A DNA stretch of 64,000 bases from Anastatus disparis (Eukaryota; Arthropoda; Insecta; Hymenoptera; Eupelmidae): positions 558,001-622,000 of the forward strand of contig JAFFSR010000315.1 of assembly GCA_017163975.1 (NCBI GenBank), written 5' to 3'. Under the pieces are notes generated by a model. That model had not been told where the DNA came from. It worked only from the letters and a program-made list of their open reading frames with translations, and did no database searches. Below, one piece after another: positions 23,595-35,060 of the stretch. The position numbers were made by a program, and so were the translations under genes. The first letter of the stretch is position 1. Each line of letters begins with the position of its first letter.

Positions 23595-24166
23595 CACGGA
23601 GAAAGGAAAGTATTGTTAAAATAGGTTCTAAATCAAGTATATCTAATTTATGTACTAAGGTACTTAAAAAAAGAGTGGCGATATAATTTCAATTAGTACT
23701 ATAGCTTGAATTTTATGGACCAATGTTGGTACTATTATATTATGAAGTAAGAGCATAAATTTGCGATGCTTACTGTCTTTTTTTTAGTACTAAGACTGAT
23801 ATTTCACCTACTCGATTCAAGGGCAATATTTCGCAGAAAATGTAATTATTTATCTCTTTTCGGGTGGCTTTTCCTGTTACTTAAATTAAAAACTATTAAA
23901 TATAGAATTATTTACATAATATATAACACTCCAAAATTACTAATAATTAATATATTGATTCGTGATATTTAAGGAATAAAACGATACATGTTTATCTTCC
24001 ATATTCCGTTTTAAAATAGTTACTTTTGAGTTTTAAATTAATTATTAGTAATTTAAAATTGATATATATATTATATGATTTACATTATATTTATCAACTG
24101 TTGAAAATTGTTACACAATTTAATAAGTTTTACGTTAATAGGTAATAATTATATTAAAGTTTTTCG
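23595..24166 (+). mobile_element. Truncated copy of a CACGG-terminus DNA element
   Basis: It starts CACGGAGAAAGGAAAGTATT after a TA. It aligns with the complete element at 31867-32967 through AGACTGATATTTCACCTA/AGGACTGATATTTCACCTA, TTTTGCAGAGAATATAAT-like sequence, AATTACTAATAATTAAT and ACAATTTAATR. It lacks the 350-bp internal insert found in the other copy, and its right half is cut off by the dispersed repeat that begins at 24166. Non-coding. Confidence 0.7.
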
Positions 24167-24302
24167 CTTCTAGCGTCGCTCGGTTGAATTTTCTTTTATT
24201 ATATTATTATGTATAAATGACTAATTTTAAGTAAATAAGACTTAATTAATTTAAGTTAATTTTAAGCAAATAAGACTTAATTAATTTAAGTTAATTTTAA
24301 GT
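24166..24302. repeat. Dispersed repeat end, copy 2, followed by 36-bp tandem duplication
   Basis: TCGCTTCTAGCGTCGCTCGG marks the second copy of the repeat at 23226. It is followed at 24228-24302 by two units of about 36 bp, each containing AAGACTTAATTAATTTAAGT. Confidence 0.65.
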
Positions 24303-24612
24303 ACTAAATAAAATTTAAAATAATTTGATGAAACATAATATAAAAATATATGTACACATGTGCTTAAAGTAAAAAAGCGTATAATTTATTCCATCAAGTG
24401 ACTATTTCTCACTCTACTTCCATAAGAAAAAGAAAGATAGTACGATATTTAATATAAATAAACTGAGAACTGAGAACTGAGTAACAACTATAATTTCCAG
24501 ACCTTAATATATGACCATAAATTTGATTAATGAAATTAATTTTTACGTGAAACATGCTTAAAAAATTTTTGTGTTCATTTCTAATAAAAAAAACTTCACA
24601 AATGTATTTTTA

Positions 24613-25859
24613 GGCACGACCGCTATACGGAAGTGCCTTATATTTTTGACATCGCGAAAAATGTAACCCTTTAAAATATGTTATTTTATGATGAAAAACT
24701 TATTTTTATAGCAAAATAAGACTATTACGAGGCTTCCTTAAAATGTATGTATGGATGTATGTGTGTGAGAAATCAAGTTTATGAATTTTCTCGACGAATT
24801 TTTATCCAATCTCAATAATTCGAACATGGAATTATTTTAAATAATAACATAAGTAAACGTTCCTATTTTGAAAAAAATCGTTGGAAGCGTTTAAATAGGC
24901 GCCTTTTGAATGGTCAAAAAAATGGAATTTTGGTGATAACTTGAATAATACGATTTTTTTAAAAAAAGTATATGAAATAATAGTTATAGAATATAAGAAA
25001 ATAAATGATTTTTATATTATACATTTTTCTCTAAAGTTAATATTTTTCAAATTGTTCATGAAAAATGTTAAAATTAAACGCTTTTTAATGATAATTTGAT
25101 GAATATTATTTTAAAAAATATATATATATGGAACTAAAAAGATGGATCTTATTGTTATCTATAAATTTTATTTAATATACTTTTTTTCAAAATCCTTTTT
25201 ATTCAAGTTATCACCAAAAAATCATTTTTAACCTCTAAAGGGATAACTGTTTTACAACCGCTCGAACGATTATTTTTTTAAACTACCAATATTTATTTGT
25301 ATTATTGTTTTGATTCATCATTCGTCGGAATGATTCAGATCAAATGAAAACTTTATACAAAACTTTACTTTTAAGCTACTGAACTATAATATAATTTTTT
25401 TTACTTGTAACTTGTGATAGATCATCCTATTCAAAACTTTAAAAAGTATACATGAATATATGTCTTTTTCACATAACATAAATTTCTTCGAAATCAATCA
25501 ACTTAATTCACAAGAAAAATTTAAATAATTATCAATTTGTTTTTTTAAATAAATACAATAAATTCAAACCTCCTGTTGAAAGTTGCGGTAAAAAATACAA
25601 TGAAAAAAGAAATAAGATTAACATTTGATGCTTTTGCGTTTGTAAATGTTTTGTTTTAATATTCTTTGAATATCAAATAGCGAGTGCAAAGCGCGAGCGT
25701 TTACGGTCGTGCCCTATATGCAAGAAGCGAAGCTTTTTGCATGCCTTGCATCGCTTCGCGATGCAAGGTCCGAGGTCATTTCAGAGCTGAGCGAAGCAAA
25801 GCTCTGAAAGGACCGAAGTGCGAGCCACAGCGGCCCAAAGGGCCGCTGTAGCGAGCTAG
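24613..25859 (+). mobile_element. Helitron-like non-autonomous element with three terminal hairpins
   Basis: The right end has three consecutive perfect stems: CCTTGCATCGC/GCGATGCAAGG (25744-25768, loop TTC), TTTCAGAGCT/AGCTCTGAAA (25779-25809) and CAGCGGCCC/GGGCCGCTG (25828-25848, loop AAA). Seven nucleotides after the last hairpin is CTAG at 25856-25859, followed by T: the arrangement expected of a Helitron 3' end. At the left, GGCACGACCG (24613-24622) is the exact inverse of CGGTCGTGCC (25704-25713). The interior is A+T-rich, with an inverted pair around TGGTGATAACTTGAATAATA (24939) and TTCAAGTTATCACCA (25203). No Rep/helicase is encoded. The left boundary is uncertain. Confidence 0.6.
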
Positions 25860-25860
25860 T

Positions 25861-26155
25861 ATATATATGAAATACGGAATTTAAATAAAAAAAACCATAA
25901 GATTAAAATACACATTTTTGGTTAATTTTAAATTTAAATATTTCAGAATAATAAATTAACTATTTGCAATAACTTAATAATTTTTTTGACATCTAATATA
26001 GAATATTAATGAGATACAAATATTAAAAAGTGTATGTATCACAAGTAAGGTTTACATATCATAAATATTATAATTTTTAGAAAATTCTTGATATCAATAG
26101 ATTATTTATTATAATAATAATAATATTTATTCGCACACTTTTATTTATACAATTG
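25861..26155. other. A+T-rich spacer
   Basis: No feature recognised. Confidence 0.4.
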
Positions 26156-26159
26156 TATT

Positions 26160-26217
26160 TGTGTGTGTAACCGTGTGTGTGTGTGTGTGTGTGTGTGTCT
26201 GTGTTCTTGTCTGTGTG
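26160..26217. repeat. (TG)n microsatellite
   Basis: About 30 bp of uninterrupted GTGTGT flanked by interrupted units. The Cys/Val reading frames over it are artefacts. Confidence 0.9.
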
Positions 26218-26374
26218 AGAGGGTCATATACGTGTACTTTAACATTTCCTTTTCTTTCATTCTTCTCAATATTCACTCCTCAGCCTTTATCTTTTCTTCT
26301 CTCATTCTTCGTATCGTTCTTACTTCCTCTTTCACACTTTCTTTACAGTACCTTCACATCTTATCTCACTCCTC

Positions 26375-27240
26375 CTAGTCTTTCTCGTACCTTCTCTTTC
26401 TCCATAGCCTTTCTTGTATCGATCTTTCTTTTACACTCCTATCACCATACCTCTGCTTTCTAGCTAAAACACTCTTGAATCTTTCTCTTCCTTCTCTTTC
26501 TCTTCTGGCTCTTTCCTCCCTCTCCCACGCCATAAGTGGTTCATCAACCGATATTCCTTTCTCTAGCTTTCCTCTCCTGAACCTTTTTAGCAGCAAATCT
26601 CTTTCTAGACCATCTTCGAAAATCATCCATTCTGCTTTTTCTCTTAATACTTCCAGAGCCCAATTCGCCTTTCCAATGCTATTTTCTACCCATGCCTCTA
26701 ACTATTCCATACATCTCTTACCTCTTTTCAATACTAGCAACCTCTCCTTTCCATATGTTTTAACCATATACCCCATACTTTTTCCTTTGCAACTACTACC
26801 TTCTTTCTCTATCATATCTCCATCACTCGCATCACTGTCTTCCTCTTCTCCCTCCTTAATTTCCATCTCCGTATCTTCCTCTCTGTCTTGCTTTTTCCCT
26901 TCTACCATCTTAACAGCTTTTTTTAGTCTATTTATCTCCCTTTTTCTGTCTTGATTTTCTTCTATCAAATCGCTTATCATCTCTTCCATTTCTCTTATCT
27001 CATCTCCTTTCACTTTTATCTTACCTAACCTCTATTCCAACCTTTCACTCCATGCCTTATTCTTCTCTACTCTTTTCTCCAACTTTACAAAACCATCCTT
27101 TATTTCCTTTATGCTCTTTTCTATATTTCTCAGCCTTTTTTCACTATTTTCTTTCCTACCACTCATTTTCTTCTTGTCTTACTTTCTTTTCTATACTTTT
27201 AACTTTTTTTTTACTTCTACTAGTACTCTTTAACGCCATG
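26375..27240 (-). pseudogene. Partial second copy of the purine-rich LINE: ORF1-like coiled-coil region
   Basis: On the minus strand, MALKSTSRSKKKVKSIEKK near 27238 leads, after a frameshift, into ENSEKRLRNIEKSIKEIKDG, a stop, and then EMEEMISDLIEENQDRKREI, a heptad-rich coiled coil, and the acidic EIKEGEEEDSDASDGD. A further piece (26626-26375) is Arg/Glu-rich. Composition and architecture match ORF1 of the LINE just upstream (27240-31815), so this looks like the 5' part of another copy, or a 3' extension. No endonuclease or RT follows. Confidence 0.5.
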
Positions 27241-27389
27241 TGCTTGTCTTAGCTCCTACCTTTACACTTTTAGTGAAACACTGCTGCCAACTTTATTTTT
27301 CTCCCATACTATATTCCCCATACTTACTGTTCTCTTTCTTTGTTTACCTCTCATCTCTACTCATCCTTCTTGCACTTTCTTTTTTTCTT

Positions 27390-30300
27390 TTACACTCTTT
27401 CCTCATCTTTTTTCTTTTTGCTTTCTTTTCTCAACCATATCACTCTATTTAAAACTACATCTCTACCATTCTGCTCCGCCAAGCATCTAATCCAATTATT
27501 TCCTTTACATTTAGATACTTCACATTTTTCCACTATATGTTTCATCGTCTCCTCTTCTTTTCCACATAGCCTGCATAATCTTTCTTCTTCTTTTAACCAA
27601 TGTTTGTTCGCTTTACACTCATTTCCCATTCTAAATCTTGCTACTTTTTTAATATCTCTGCACCCTCCTGCATCTTTCCTCATCAAATAGTTTTATATTT
27701 CCAACCATCCGTTTGTAATAATTCTCACCTCCTTAGCATACTTTGATTTCTCTAATTTCTCCCAAGTTTCTGCTCATTCTATTTCTTCACTTCTCTCTAT
27801 AATTTCACTTTCTACATCTTCGCCATTTCCTATTTTCCTATAGAATTCCCTTGGCGCCATCCCTCTTTTTTCCAAATGTCTTTTCTTTAGACCTTCCCAC
27901 ATTTCTCTCCTTTCCTTATTCTTTAAATCACAGTTTTTGCCTTTCCTTCTTTTTTCATTTTCTTTTCTTTCTTCTCTTTCACATTCCTTCTTACATTCTG
28001 TCCATACTATTTTCTTCAAAGATCCCTCCCTTTTTTTGCTCATCTTAACCTCGAACCTCACTGCCCTTTTCAAAGCTTCTATCTCCATACTGTATCTCTT
28101 TGTCTCCGCTTTTATTATACAGTCCGGCATATTTCTTTCCAATCCAAGCACCCATTTTATGTATTTTTTTTTAATTCTCTCTATTTCTTCCCATCTATGC
28201 CAGCCCCATATTTCTGCTCCATATAGTACCATGCTCTCTATCGTAGCCTCATATAACCTCATTCTGTTTTTCCATCCATTCTTAAAAAGGTTTTCACCTA
28301 TTCCCCATATCTTTCCTAATTTGCTATTTGCTTTTATTTTTATTTCTTTAATATGCTCGTTCAATTTTCCATTCCTTTGTATTACAAAACCCAAATAGTT
28401 GAAACTTTTTACTTTCTCAATCTCCTTACCTTTTTATGTGTAACTTTCTACTTTTTTCCTCCCTCTTCCTTTTCTTATCTCCATTATTTTCGATTTCTCT
28501 ACATTAAGTTCTAATCCTTTTCCTTCTACAAATTTACTAAATCTTTTCAACATACTTCTCATCTCACTTCCATTCTCCGCCAAGAGCACAATATCATCTG
28601 CGTACGCCAGGCTATACACCCTCCTCTCTCCTATCTTGACTCCTCCTACTTGTCCCTCTTTTAATTTCTTCTCTAATCCTGCAAATACAATGTTGAACAG
28701 TAGCGCACTTAGTGGGCACCCCTGTCTAACTCCTTCATTTACCTTGAACTTTTCTGTTAGTTTGTTCTTAATCTTCACCCTTGCTTCCGTACAACTATAA
28801 ATTTTCTTAATTTTTTCTCTTATGTTACTGCTTATCTCCTTCATTATCCTCCATATTTCTTCCCTATTCACTCTATCAAAAGCCGCCTTTAAGTCTGCAA
28901 AAAATAGTACCGCCTTTCCTTTTTCCTTCCTCAGTTGTCTATCTACAATTGTTTTAAGGCAAAAGATACTCTCCATTGTTCCACATCCTTTTCTAAATCC
29001 AAACTATGTATCACTTAAATATCCTTTCTCTTCTACCTCCTTTTCTAGTCTTCTTTTCACTATTTCTGCATATATTTTGTATCCTGTATCCATCAATGTT
29101 ATTCCCCTGTAATTCTCTACTTTGTCTTTATCTCCCTTCTTAAAAATCGGTGTAATCACACCATACCTCCATTCTTTTGGCAAACCTTCCCCTCTCCATA
29201 TCTTATTCAGCAACCTATGCATGCTCTCTAATATAAAATCCTCCCCCACGACCCATGCTTCATTCGGTATCTCATCTTCCCCTGTTGCTTTCTTTTTCTT
29301 AAGTCCTTTTATTACACCACTTATCTCTTCTCTGCTGATCTCCTCTTCTTCTCTATTCTCTTCCTCCTCTGTGACATCACCTTTCTCATCTTCCTCACTT
29401 CTTCTTCTTTCCAATCCCTCTCCTCTTATGAAAGCTTTTCTCCATTCTTCCATTGGTCCAGCTCTTCCATTAGTTCCCTGCCTTTTTTATCTTTTTTTCT
29501 TCTCAATAAGCCTTTATACTTTTTTCTTTCTATAACATACACTTCCTTATTGATCTTTCCTCTCATTACCTCCTCTAACTTTTTATTTACATATTCTTTT
29601 CTTTCTTGACATTCCATATCCCACCAGTCGTCTATCCCTTCCTCTCTCTTATTTTTCACTACTTTTTTCTTTAAAGCATTCCTTACTTTTTCTTTTAACT
29701 CCCTCCATGTCTCTATACCCTCTATATTTCTTATCTTTTCTTTAAATTCCTTTTTATCCTTCTCTCCCCATACCGTAATTTGTTTTACCTCTTCTTTTTC
29801 TTTAACTCTTTTCTCCTTTTCCATACGTATCTTGCATTCAATCGGCATATGATCTGACATTTTGCTTTTTATTATATTCATTTCTGTCAACATCTCTTCC
29901 ATCCTGTCATTCAAGATTATATAATCTATTACAGACATTTCCACTCCGCTTATAAAGGACCATTCTCCCATCTCATCTCCCTTTATGCATCCATTTCCTA
30001 TACTCATACCTTGCTCTCTTAACCATTCAACTAACTCTTCTCCTTCCTTATTGTAGATCTTATCTTTAGATTTTCTCATCTTTCTATTTGTCACCATGTC
30101 TATCACCCCTCCTTCCTCTGCTACTCTTGCATTCCAGTCTCCCATCATGACCATTCCTTTTTCTCTATTTTCTTCAATTATTTCCGCCAAAACCTCTAGA
30201 TTTTCTCGCCTCGACTCTCTTATGTATACACCAGCTATAATCATCCTTTCTCTTCCACTTTTCACTTCGCACCATATTACTTCCTCTGTTGCCTTATTCC

Positions 30301-30631
30301 CCCATATTACTGTAATTCCATTTCCTTTTCTAATTGCTTATATGCTTCCACCTCTTGGTCTTCCTCTCTTTTTCTCTCTTTTTGCCCATCTAATCTCAAA
30401 CTCATACTCATTAAACATCCTATATACTAACTCCCTACCTCCCTCTTCTATCCATGTCTCTTGCAGGCATATAACATCATATTCCTTTATTATTTTTCCC
30501 ACTTCCTTGTATTTCTTTCCCAAACCTGCTACGTTCCATGTAATGCCTTTGATCTGCTTGTTCCCATCTTCCATGCCTATTCTCATTCTACACCATTTTT
30601 TCTTCAGCTTCTCCCTCCTTATCTCTTGCAT
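27390..30631 (-). pseudogene. LINE ORF2 remnant: endonuclease, reverse transcriptase, Cys/His finger
   Basis: Endonuclease motifs appear in order: ITWNVAGLGKK and ICLQETWIEEGG (about 30540-30440), MGDWNARVAEEGG (about 30140), SVIDYIILNDRMEE (about 29935) and SDHMPIECK (about 29855), so the catalytic SDH is kept. RT motifs: WRYGVITPIFKKGDKDKVEN and YRGITLMDTGYKI (about 29180-29070), DLKAAFDRVNREE (about 28885), EGVRQGCPLSALLFN (about 28730) and the catalytic YADDIVLLAENG (about 28600). The C-terminus has CRLCGKEEETMKHIVEKCE (about 27565). Most blocks lie in one frame, interrupted by about five in-frame stops (for example near 30337, 29003, 28433 and 27773) and one frameshift near 29440. Confidence 0.88.
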
Positions 30632-31815
30632 CTTCTCTTTTCTTTTGAAACCATTTATTCACTCTCTCATTCCAAAACCATACATCCTCTTCTCCTTCTA
30701 GCCTATTAAAAAATATCTTTACCTTTATTCCTTTCCCTTTTAACTCTTCTGCTTTTTTTCTTATCCAATATCTGTTTCTCCTTTCTCCCCATGTTAAATC
30801 ATGTTCTAAAAATACTGATGACCCTGTCAATCTCTTTTTTTCTTTGATTATCCTCTGTTTCGTCTCCCAGTCCTCACATTGTACCACAACAAGTTTCTCC
30901 TTACTCATTATCTTCTATGCCTTTCTAATCTTGCACTCTATCTTCATTTCCTTTTCAAACCATTTCATTGCCTTCTCCTTATTCTTCAGTTCCTCCACCT
31001 TTCCTCCTCTTACTAATATATTGTTTTTCTTTTTTCTTCTTTCCTCCATTTCTGCCAACTACATAACTTTTTTTTCCTCTTTTCCTCTGTATTCTTTGAC
31101 CGCACTATCCACTTCCTTTTCCAAGTTTACTTCTTCACTGTTAATTCTCATATCTATCTCTTTCACCTTCTTCCTTGTTTCCTCTAGCACTTTTTTACAT
31201 TCTTTCATCTCTTTCATCTGCTTTTTATCCTTCCTCCTTCTTTTATTCTCCAACTCTACTAATTTCTCATAATTTTGTCTACCTTTGTCTCTATCCTTCT
31301 TTCCTTCTGTCTCTAGCCTTGATATTTCTTTGTTCACCCTTTCCTCCATACCTCTTATTTCTCTTGCTAAACCCTCTTTTATCTCACTTACATCCTTTTT
31401 CATTTCCTCCCTAAATTCTTTACTTTCTTTCTCAATACTATTCAGTATATCCATCATCTGCTCCAGCTTTTTATCCCTCATATCCTTTTCCTGTTCTTTT
31501 GTATCTTTAAAAATAAACGAGTTGTCCAGGCTTTCCTCTTCACTATTTTCCTCACTCAAATCTTTCTTATCACTGTTTATCTTATTTGTTAGAGCCTTCT
31601 TTCTCGCTATTTCTTCTGGACTATCTCTTTCTCTCTTTCTCCCTTGCACACCTTCCACCTTTTCACCTTCTTCTACCTTACACTCTTTGTCTCTTTCTGC
31701 AACCTCTCCTTTTCCACTTTTAATTTACTCCTTTCTTTCCCTTCTCACTGCAACAACGTTGTCTTCACTTTTTGTTTCAATGAATCTGGTCACTCTATCT
31801 TTGTCTTTTGACATT
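30588..31815 (-). pseudogene. LINE ORF1 remnant: coiled coil and RNA-binding segment
   Basis: ATG at 31815 opens MSKDKDRVTRFIETKSED, soon broken by an in-frame TAA. The central 200 residues (31658-31059) are a long charged coiled coil (MEERVNKEISRLETEGKKDR). After a stop, the C-terminal segment (30908-30588) has VQCEDWETKQRIIKEKKRL and EHDLTWGERRNRYWIRKKAE followed by KIFFNRLEGEEDVWFWN, resembling the RRM-type RNA-binding domain of many LINE ORF1 proteins. It overlaps the first codons of ORF2 in another frame. Inferred role: LINE RNA packaging. Confidence 0.75.
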
Positions 31816-31866
31816 CTTAACCTGACTCCCCTTCTATACCCCACTATCTTCTCTCTTCTCTAACCT

Positions 31867-32967
31867 CACGGAAAAAGGTAAATACCATTAAAATCAATAC
31901 TACACGTAGTGTGTATTATTTCTGTGATAAAGTATTGAAAAAAAATGTAATAGTATAATTTTAATCAATACTATACTTCAAATTTCAACTACTAATGCTG
32001 GCATAACTATATTACGAACTGAGTGTATGAATTTCCGCTACGTAGTACCTATTTTTTCGGTACTAGGACTGATATTTCACCTATCCGATCCAGGGGTAAA
32101 ATTTTGCAGAGAATATAATTGCTATATATAGAACTGATTTTCCCATACTAGAATTAAAAATTGATGATTCTAAAATCATTTTTATAATATACAACCCTTT
32201 TAAATTACTAATAATTAATTTTCAACTTAACAGGATGTCAGAGCTGTTAGAATCGATTTTTGCTTTTTTTATTTTGTTGACATCTTTTTAAATTCATTAA
32301 TCAAACAAATATTCTAACTTATCCGCACTATAGCTATGTTAGTACAATCATTTTTGTTAAAATAAAAAGTCATTTGAATTTATTTCTTTTATAAACTTAG
32401 ATTGAAAGTTAGATCAAGCTTGACAAACCTAACCTCGAAATACTATACATCGTAAGTTTGTATATAACTTTTTATGTATAGCATCTCGGTGGATTTCATG
32501 AGTTGTCCGCACTCAAGCTTAATCTTACAAATTTCTTTATTGTAGCAAAAAAATTCATCTGCTTTTTCCCGTTTATGATAATCAACTCAAGTTTAAAATT
32601 AATAATTAGTAATTTGAAATTTTTACATATTATATGATCGATATTATATTTATTGATTGCTAAAAATTTATATACAATTTAATGGTTTTTACATTATGAT
32701 AAATTAGCTGTATTGAAGTTTCATATTCGACAGCGCCGCAGTAAATATTGTATAGGTACTATGTTAGTAAAAGATAATGTAGTCCCGTAGTACGGAAAAA
32801 TTCGGTACTATACCACACAATTCTTGGGACGAGTCGCGTTAAAAAATGTACTTATATAGGTCGTTTTAAAATATATACTGAGTATCAATTAAAAAACGAC
32901 TAGTAATATTCTTTCTAGTACTGACTCAAATTAGTACATTCTTTTCAGGTATTTTCCTTTTTCCGTG
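31867..32967 (+). mobile_element. 1.1-kb DNA element with CACGGAAAAAGG termini, nested in a LINE leader
   Basis: CACGGAAAAAGGTAAATACC at 31867 is mirrored by GGTATTTTCCTTTTTCCGTG ending at 32967. Pyrimidine-rich (plus strand) LINE leader sequence lies on both sides, so the element interrupted the LINE. It aligns with the truncated copy at 23595-24166, except that it holds an additional 340-bp segment (about 32222-32560). Bases CT flank both ends, a possible 2-bp target duplication. Non-coding. Confidence 0.8.
32222..32560 (+). mobile_element. 340-bp internal insert shared with the Helitron region
   Basis: This segment, from TTAACAGGATGTCAGAGCTG to TATTGTAGCAAAAAAATTC, is absent from the related element at 23595 but recurs on the opposite strand at 48035-48376, between two Helitron genes. 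Shared blocks include GCTTTTTTTATTT, TTATCCGCACTATAGC/TTGTCCGCACTAAAGC, CAAACCTAACC and GAGTTGTCCGCACTCAAGCT/GAGTTGTCTTCACTAGAGTT. It has no clear terminal inverted repeats. Its presence at two unrelated sites makes it a mobile family of unknown class. Confidence 0.7.
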
Positions 32968-33310
32968 CTATTCCTCTTCCACTAATCATCCAATCCTCCT
33001 TCTTCCTCTCTTCTCCCTTATTTCTCTTTACTACTCCCTTAATTCACCTACACTCTCTGTTTAACTCCCTTTATCACCTTCCTCTATAAACCTACTCACC
33101 TAACCTCACTTTCTCTCTACTTCTATTTTACATATACACTCCTTTCTTCCCTTTTATATCCCTTTTTTTACAAACTTTACAAACCTTTCGTTCTACCCTC
33201 TACTTTCCAACCCTTTATATCTATTATCTTTATCCTACTATACACAAAAACAACCAAAAACTCACACTACACATTAAACACACTCTCTCCCCAGTCAGCC
33301 ATATTGGCCA
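32968..33310 (-). other. Probable 5' leader of the purine-rich LINE
   Basis: Plus-strand sequence is pyrimidine-rich like the LINE body, ending in CCCCAGTCAGCCATATTGGC near 33290-33310. On the minus strand this would start GCCAATATGGCTGACTGGGG and run into ORF1 after removal of the nested element. No frame is required here. Assignment rests on composition and position. Confidence 0.5.
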
Positions 33311-33700
33311 TCCCATAGATTATTTATTTAAAAAATTAAATATTTTTTCATTGATGACAAATAACTTTTCAAATATAGTTGAAGTAATACTGTAAATGTC
33401 AATCAAATAACATTTTCATCAAAATAAATTTCAACACTATAATTATTAAAACAAACATTTTTATTTAACTACAATCTATTGTATAATTATTTTTTTAATA
33501 TATATATTAAAGAAATAATAATTTTATTTGACGAACAGTTATATAAATATTATATATTTATAATTTTCTAACTAAATTTATTAAATTAAAATTTTATTCA
33601 GTTATCATTTAAAGAATAAAGTATTTAAATTAGTTTTCATGAAAATATATTATTTAAAAAGTTACTTATTAACAATTTTTCATAAATAACATACATTTAA

Positions 33701-33866
33701 CCTTAATTACATTTTCATTTGAACATGTCTTAGTATTTAAATATATTGTCATTTATATAAAAATTGTTAACAATTGAATATATTAAAATTACATATTTAT
33801 ATATTAAAATTATATCTACCTTAATTACATTTTCATTTGTACACGTGTTTGTATTTAAATGAATTG
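33701..33866. repeat. 118-bp tandem duplication interrupted by a solo LTR
   Basis: CCTTAATTACATTTTCATTT occurs at 33701 and 33819. The second unit breaks at 33866, where the LTR starts, and resumes after it at 35061 with the expected GTCATTTATATAAAAATTGT. The duplication therefore predates the LTR insertion. Confidence 0.8.
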
Positions 33867-35060
33867 TGTAACGAGGATAGCGAATTACACGTATACTGTG
33901 TGATAGTATGCGCATATATCTGTCCTTGTTGTTGGTCGCACAGCACAACGTAGGTTTCTATGCTTGATGTGCGAGTATAAGAGTGAGACAGAGAGAGTCT
34001 ATTCCAGTGGCTTGGATGGATGAGTGTAGAAAGAAGCGCGCGCAATGCATGACGGGGAGACTTAAGCAAGAGAGGAAAACGAACGGATCGGCTTAAGAGA
34101 GTTAGGCTGCCATCTTGACAAGTTGTTTGTGCTTGAGCGTCGGCTATTTTTTCTCTGTTGAGACTTGTCAAGGAAATTAATACACTTGTGAATCGTGTTA
34201 ATTGTCTTTCAAGTATAGTGGAATTAATCGTGAGAAGTGCCGATTCTTTGTTGTCATCTTTTTCTTGTAAGCCAGGGTTAAGTGTGTTCACTGCTGCGTC
34301 AAGCGAGAAGTTGACTGACCTTTCAGTAAGAGCGAGAAGGACAGTAGGCTGCACCGCATATCTACGGTGCCGCTTTAATCCATACTCTGGGTTGTTTGTT
34401 AAGTGAAGGCAATTGCGGAAAGGCTCTACACACACCGTCTGACAAAAAATGTAAGTCTGCAGACTAGTGCGATCGCGTTCAATATGTATGTGCGTTACCT
34501 ACGAGGCGATGAAGACCGACGTGTGCGCCCGTGTTATGTAGTATAGATTAGCTCAGATTAACAGTTTTTTCTCTTTATTAAAGTCATTAAATTTTACTTT
34601 CTAATTAATATTATTATAATTTTATTTCATTGTATTGAACTTATTTAGTGATTTGAATAAGGTAAAGTAAAGTTAAAGTAATTTTTGATTATTGCCTAAT
34701 AATATTTCTTACTAATTAAAATCGTGTCTTGTTTTTATATGTGTATGTTGAATATAGTACACTCTTTCTTAATCAACGGTATTTAATAGAGTTCTCGGAT
34801 ACACGCTGTGGATTTCGTCGTACCAGACGTCCGGGAGGCAGAACTTCTAAGCGAAGTTCTGCAATAATATTAAATATTGTTTAATTGATTTTTCTCGTCA
34901 GAAATAGATAGACGAAGTAGATCAGCGGTATTGAATTAGGCTGATCGACTATAAACCGAAAGTCACTTATTTAACGGTAAGTGCACATGTACTTAAAGAA
35001 AGAACACGTGAAACCCACAAATATATTTGATTTGTTTATTTAAATATATTCCTCGTTACA
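33867..35060. mobile_element. Solo LTR, 1194 bp, with ATTG target duplication
   Basis: The unit begins TGTAACGAGGATAG and ends TATTCCTCGTTACA, an 11-bp perfect terminal inverted repeat of TG...CA type. ATTG lies immediately outside both ends (33863-33866 and 35061-35064), as expected of a 4-bp integrase target duplication. No internal retroviral-type genes or second LTR are present, so this is a solo LTR left by recombination. A 4-bp duplication and long LTR fit the Gypsy or BEL/Pao groups; strand is not fixed. The 200-codon minus-strand open frame inside (33833-34435) runs out of the LTR and is not considered a gene. Confidence 0.9.

Larger units (their letters stand above)
27240..31815 (-). 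mobile_element. Purine-rich LINE with RRM-like ORF1 and endonuclease/RT ORF2, decayed
   Basis: Minus-strand order is ORF1 coiled coil and RNA-binding region, endonuclease, RT and a C-terminal Cys/His finger. The coding strand is almost all A and G, producing Lys/Glu/Arg-rich proteins and, on the plus strand, many spurious Ser/Phe/Leu open frames. The leader probably continues at 32968-33310, separated by a nested transposon. Clade is not resolved from sequence alone: the finger and YADD box fit the I/R1/Jockey-related groups. Confidence 0.85.

Noticed and set aside
26161..31863. Numerous plus-strand Ser/Phe/Leu-rich open frames
   Set aside because: They are antisense shadows of the purine-rich LINE; endonuclease and RT motifs are on the minus strand.
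33833..34435. 200-codon minus-strand open frame
   Set aside because: Lies almost entirely inside the solo LTR and runs across its boundary into A+T-rich flank; no domain recognised.
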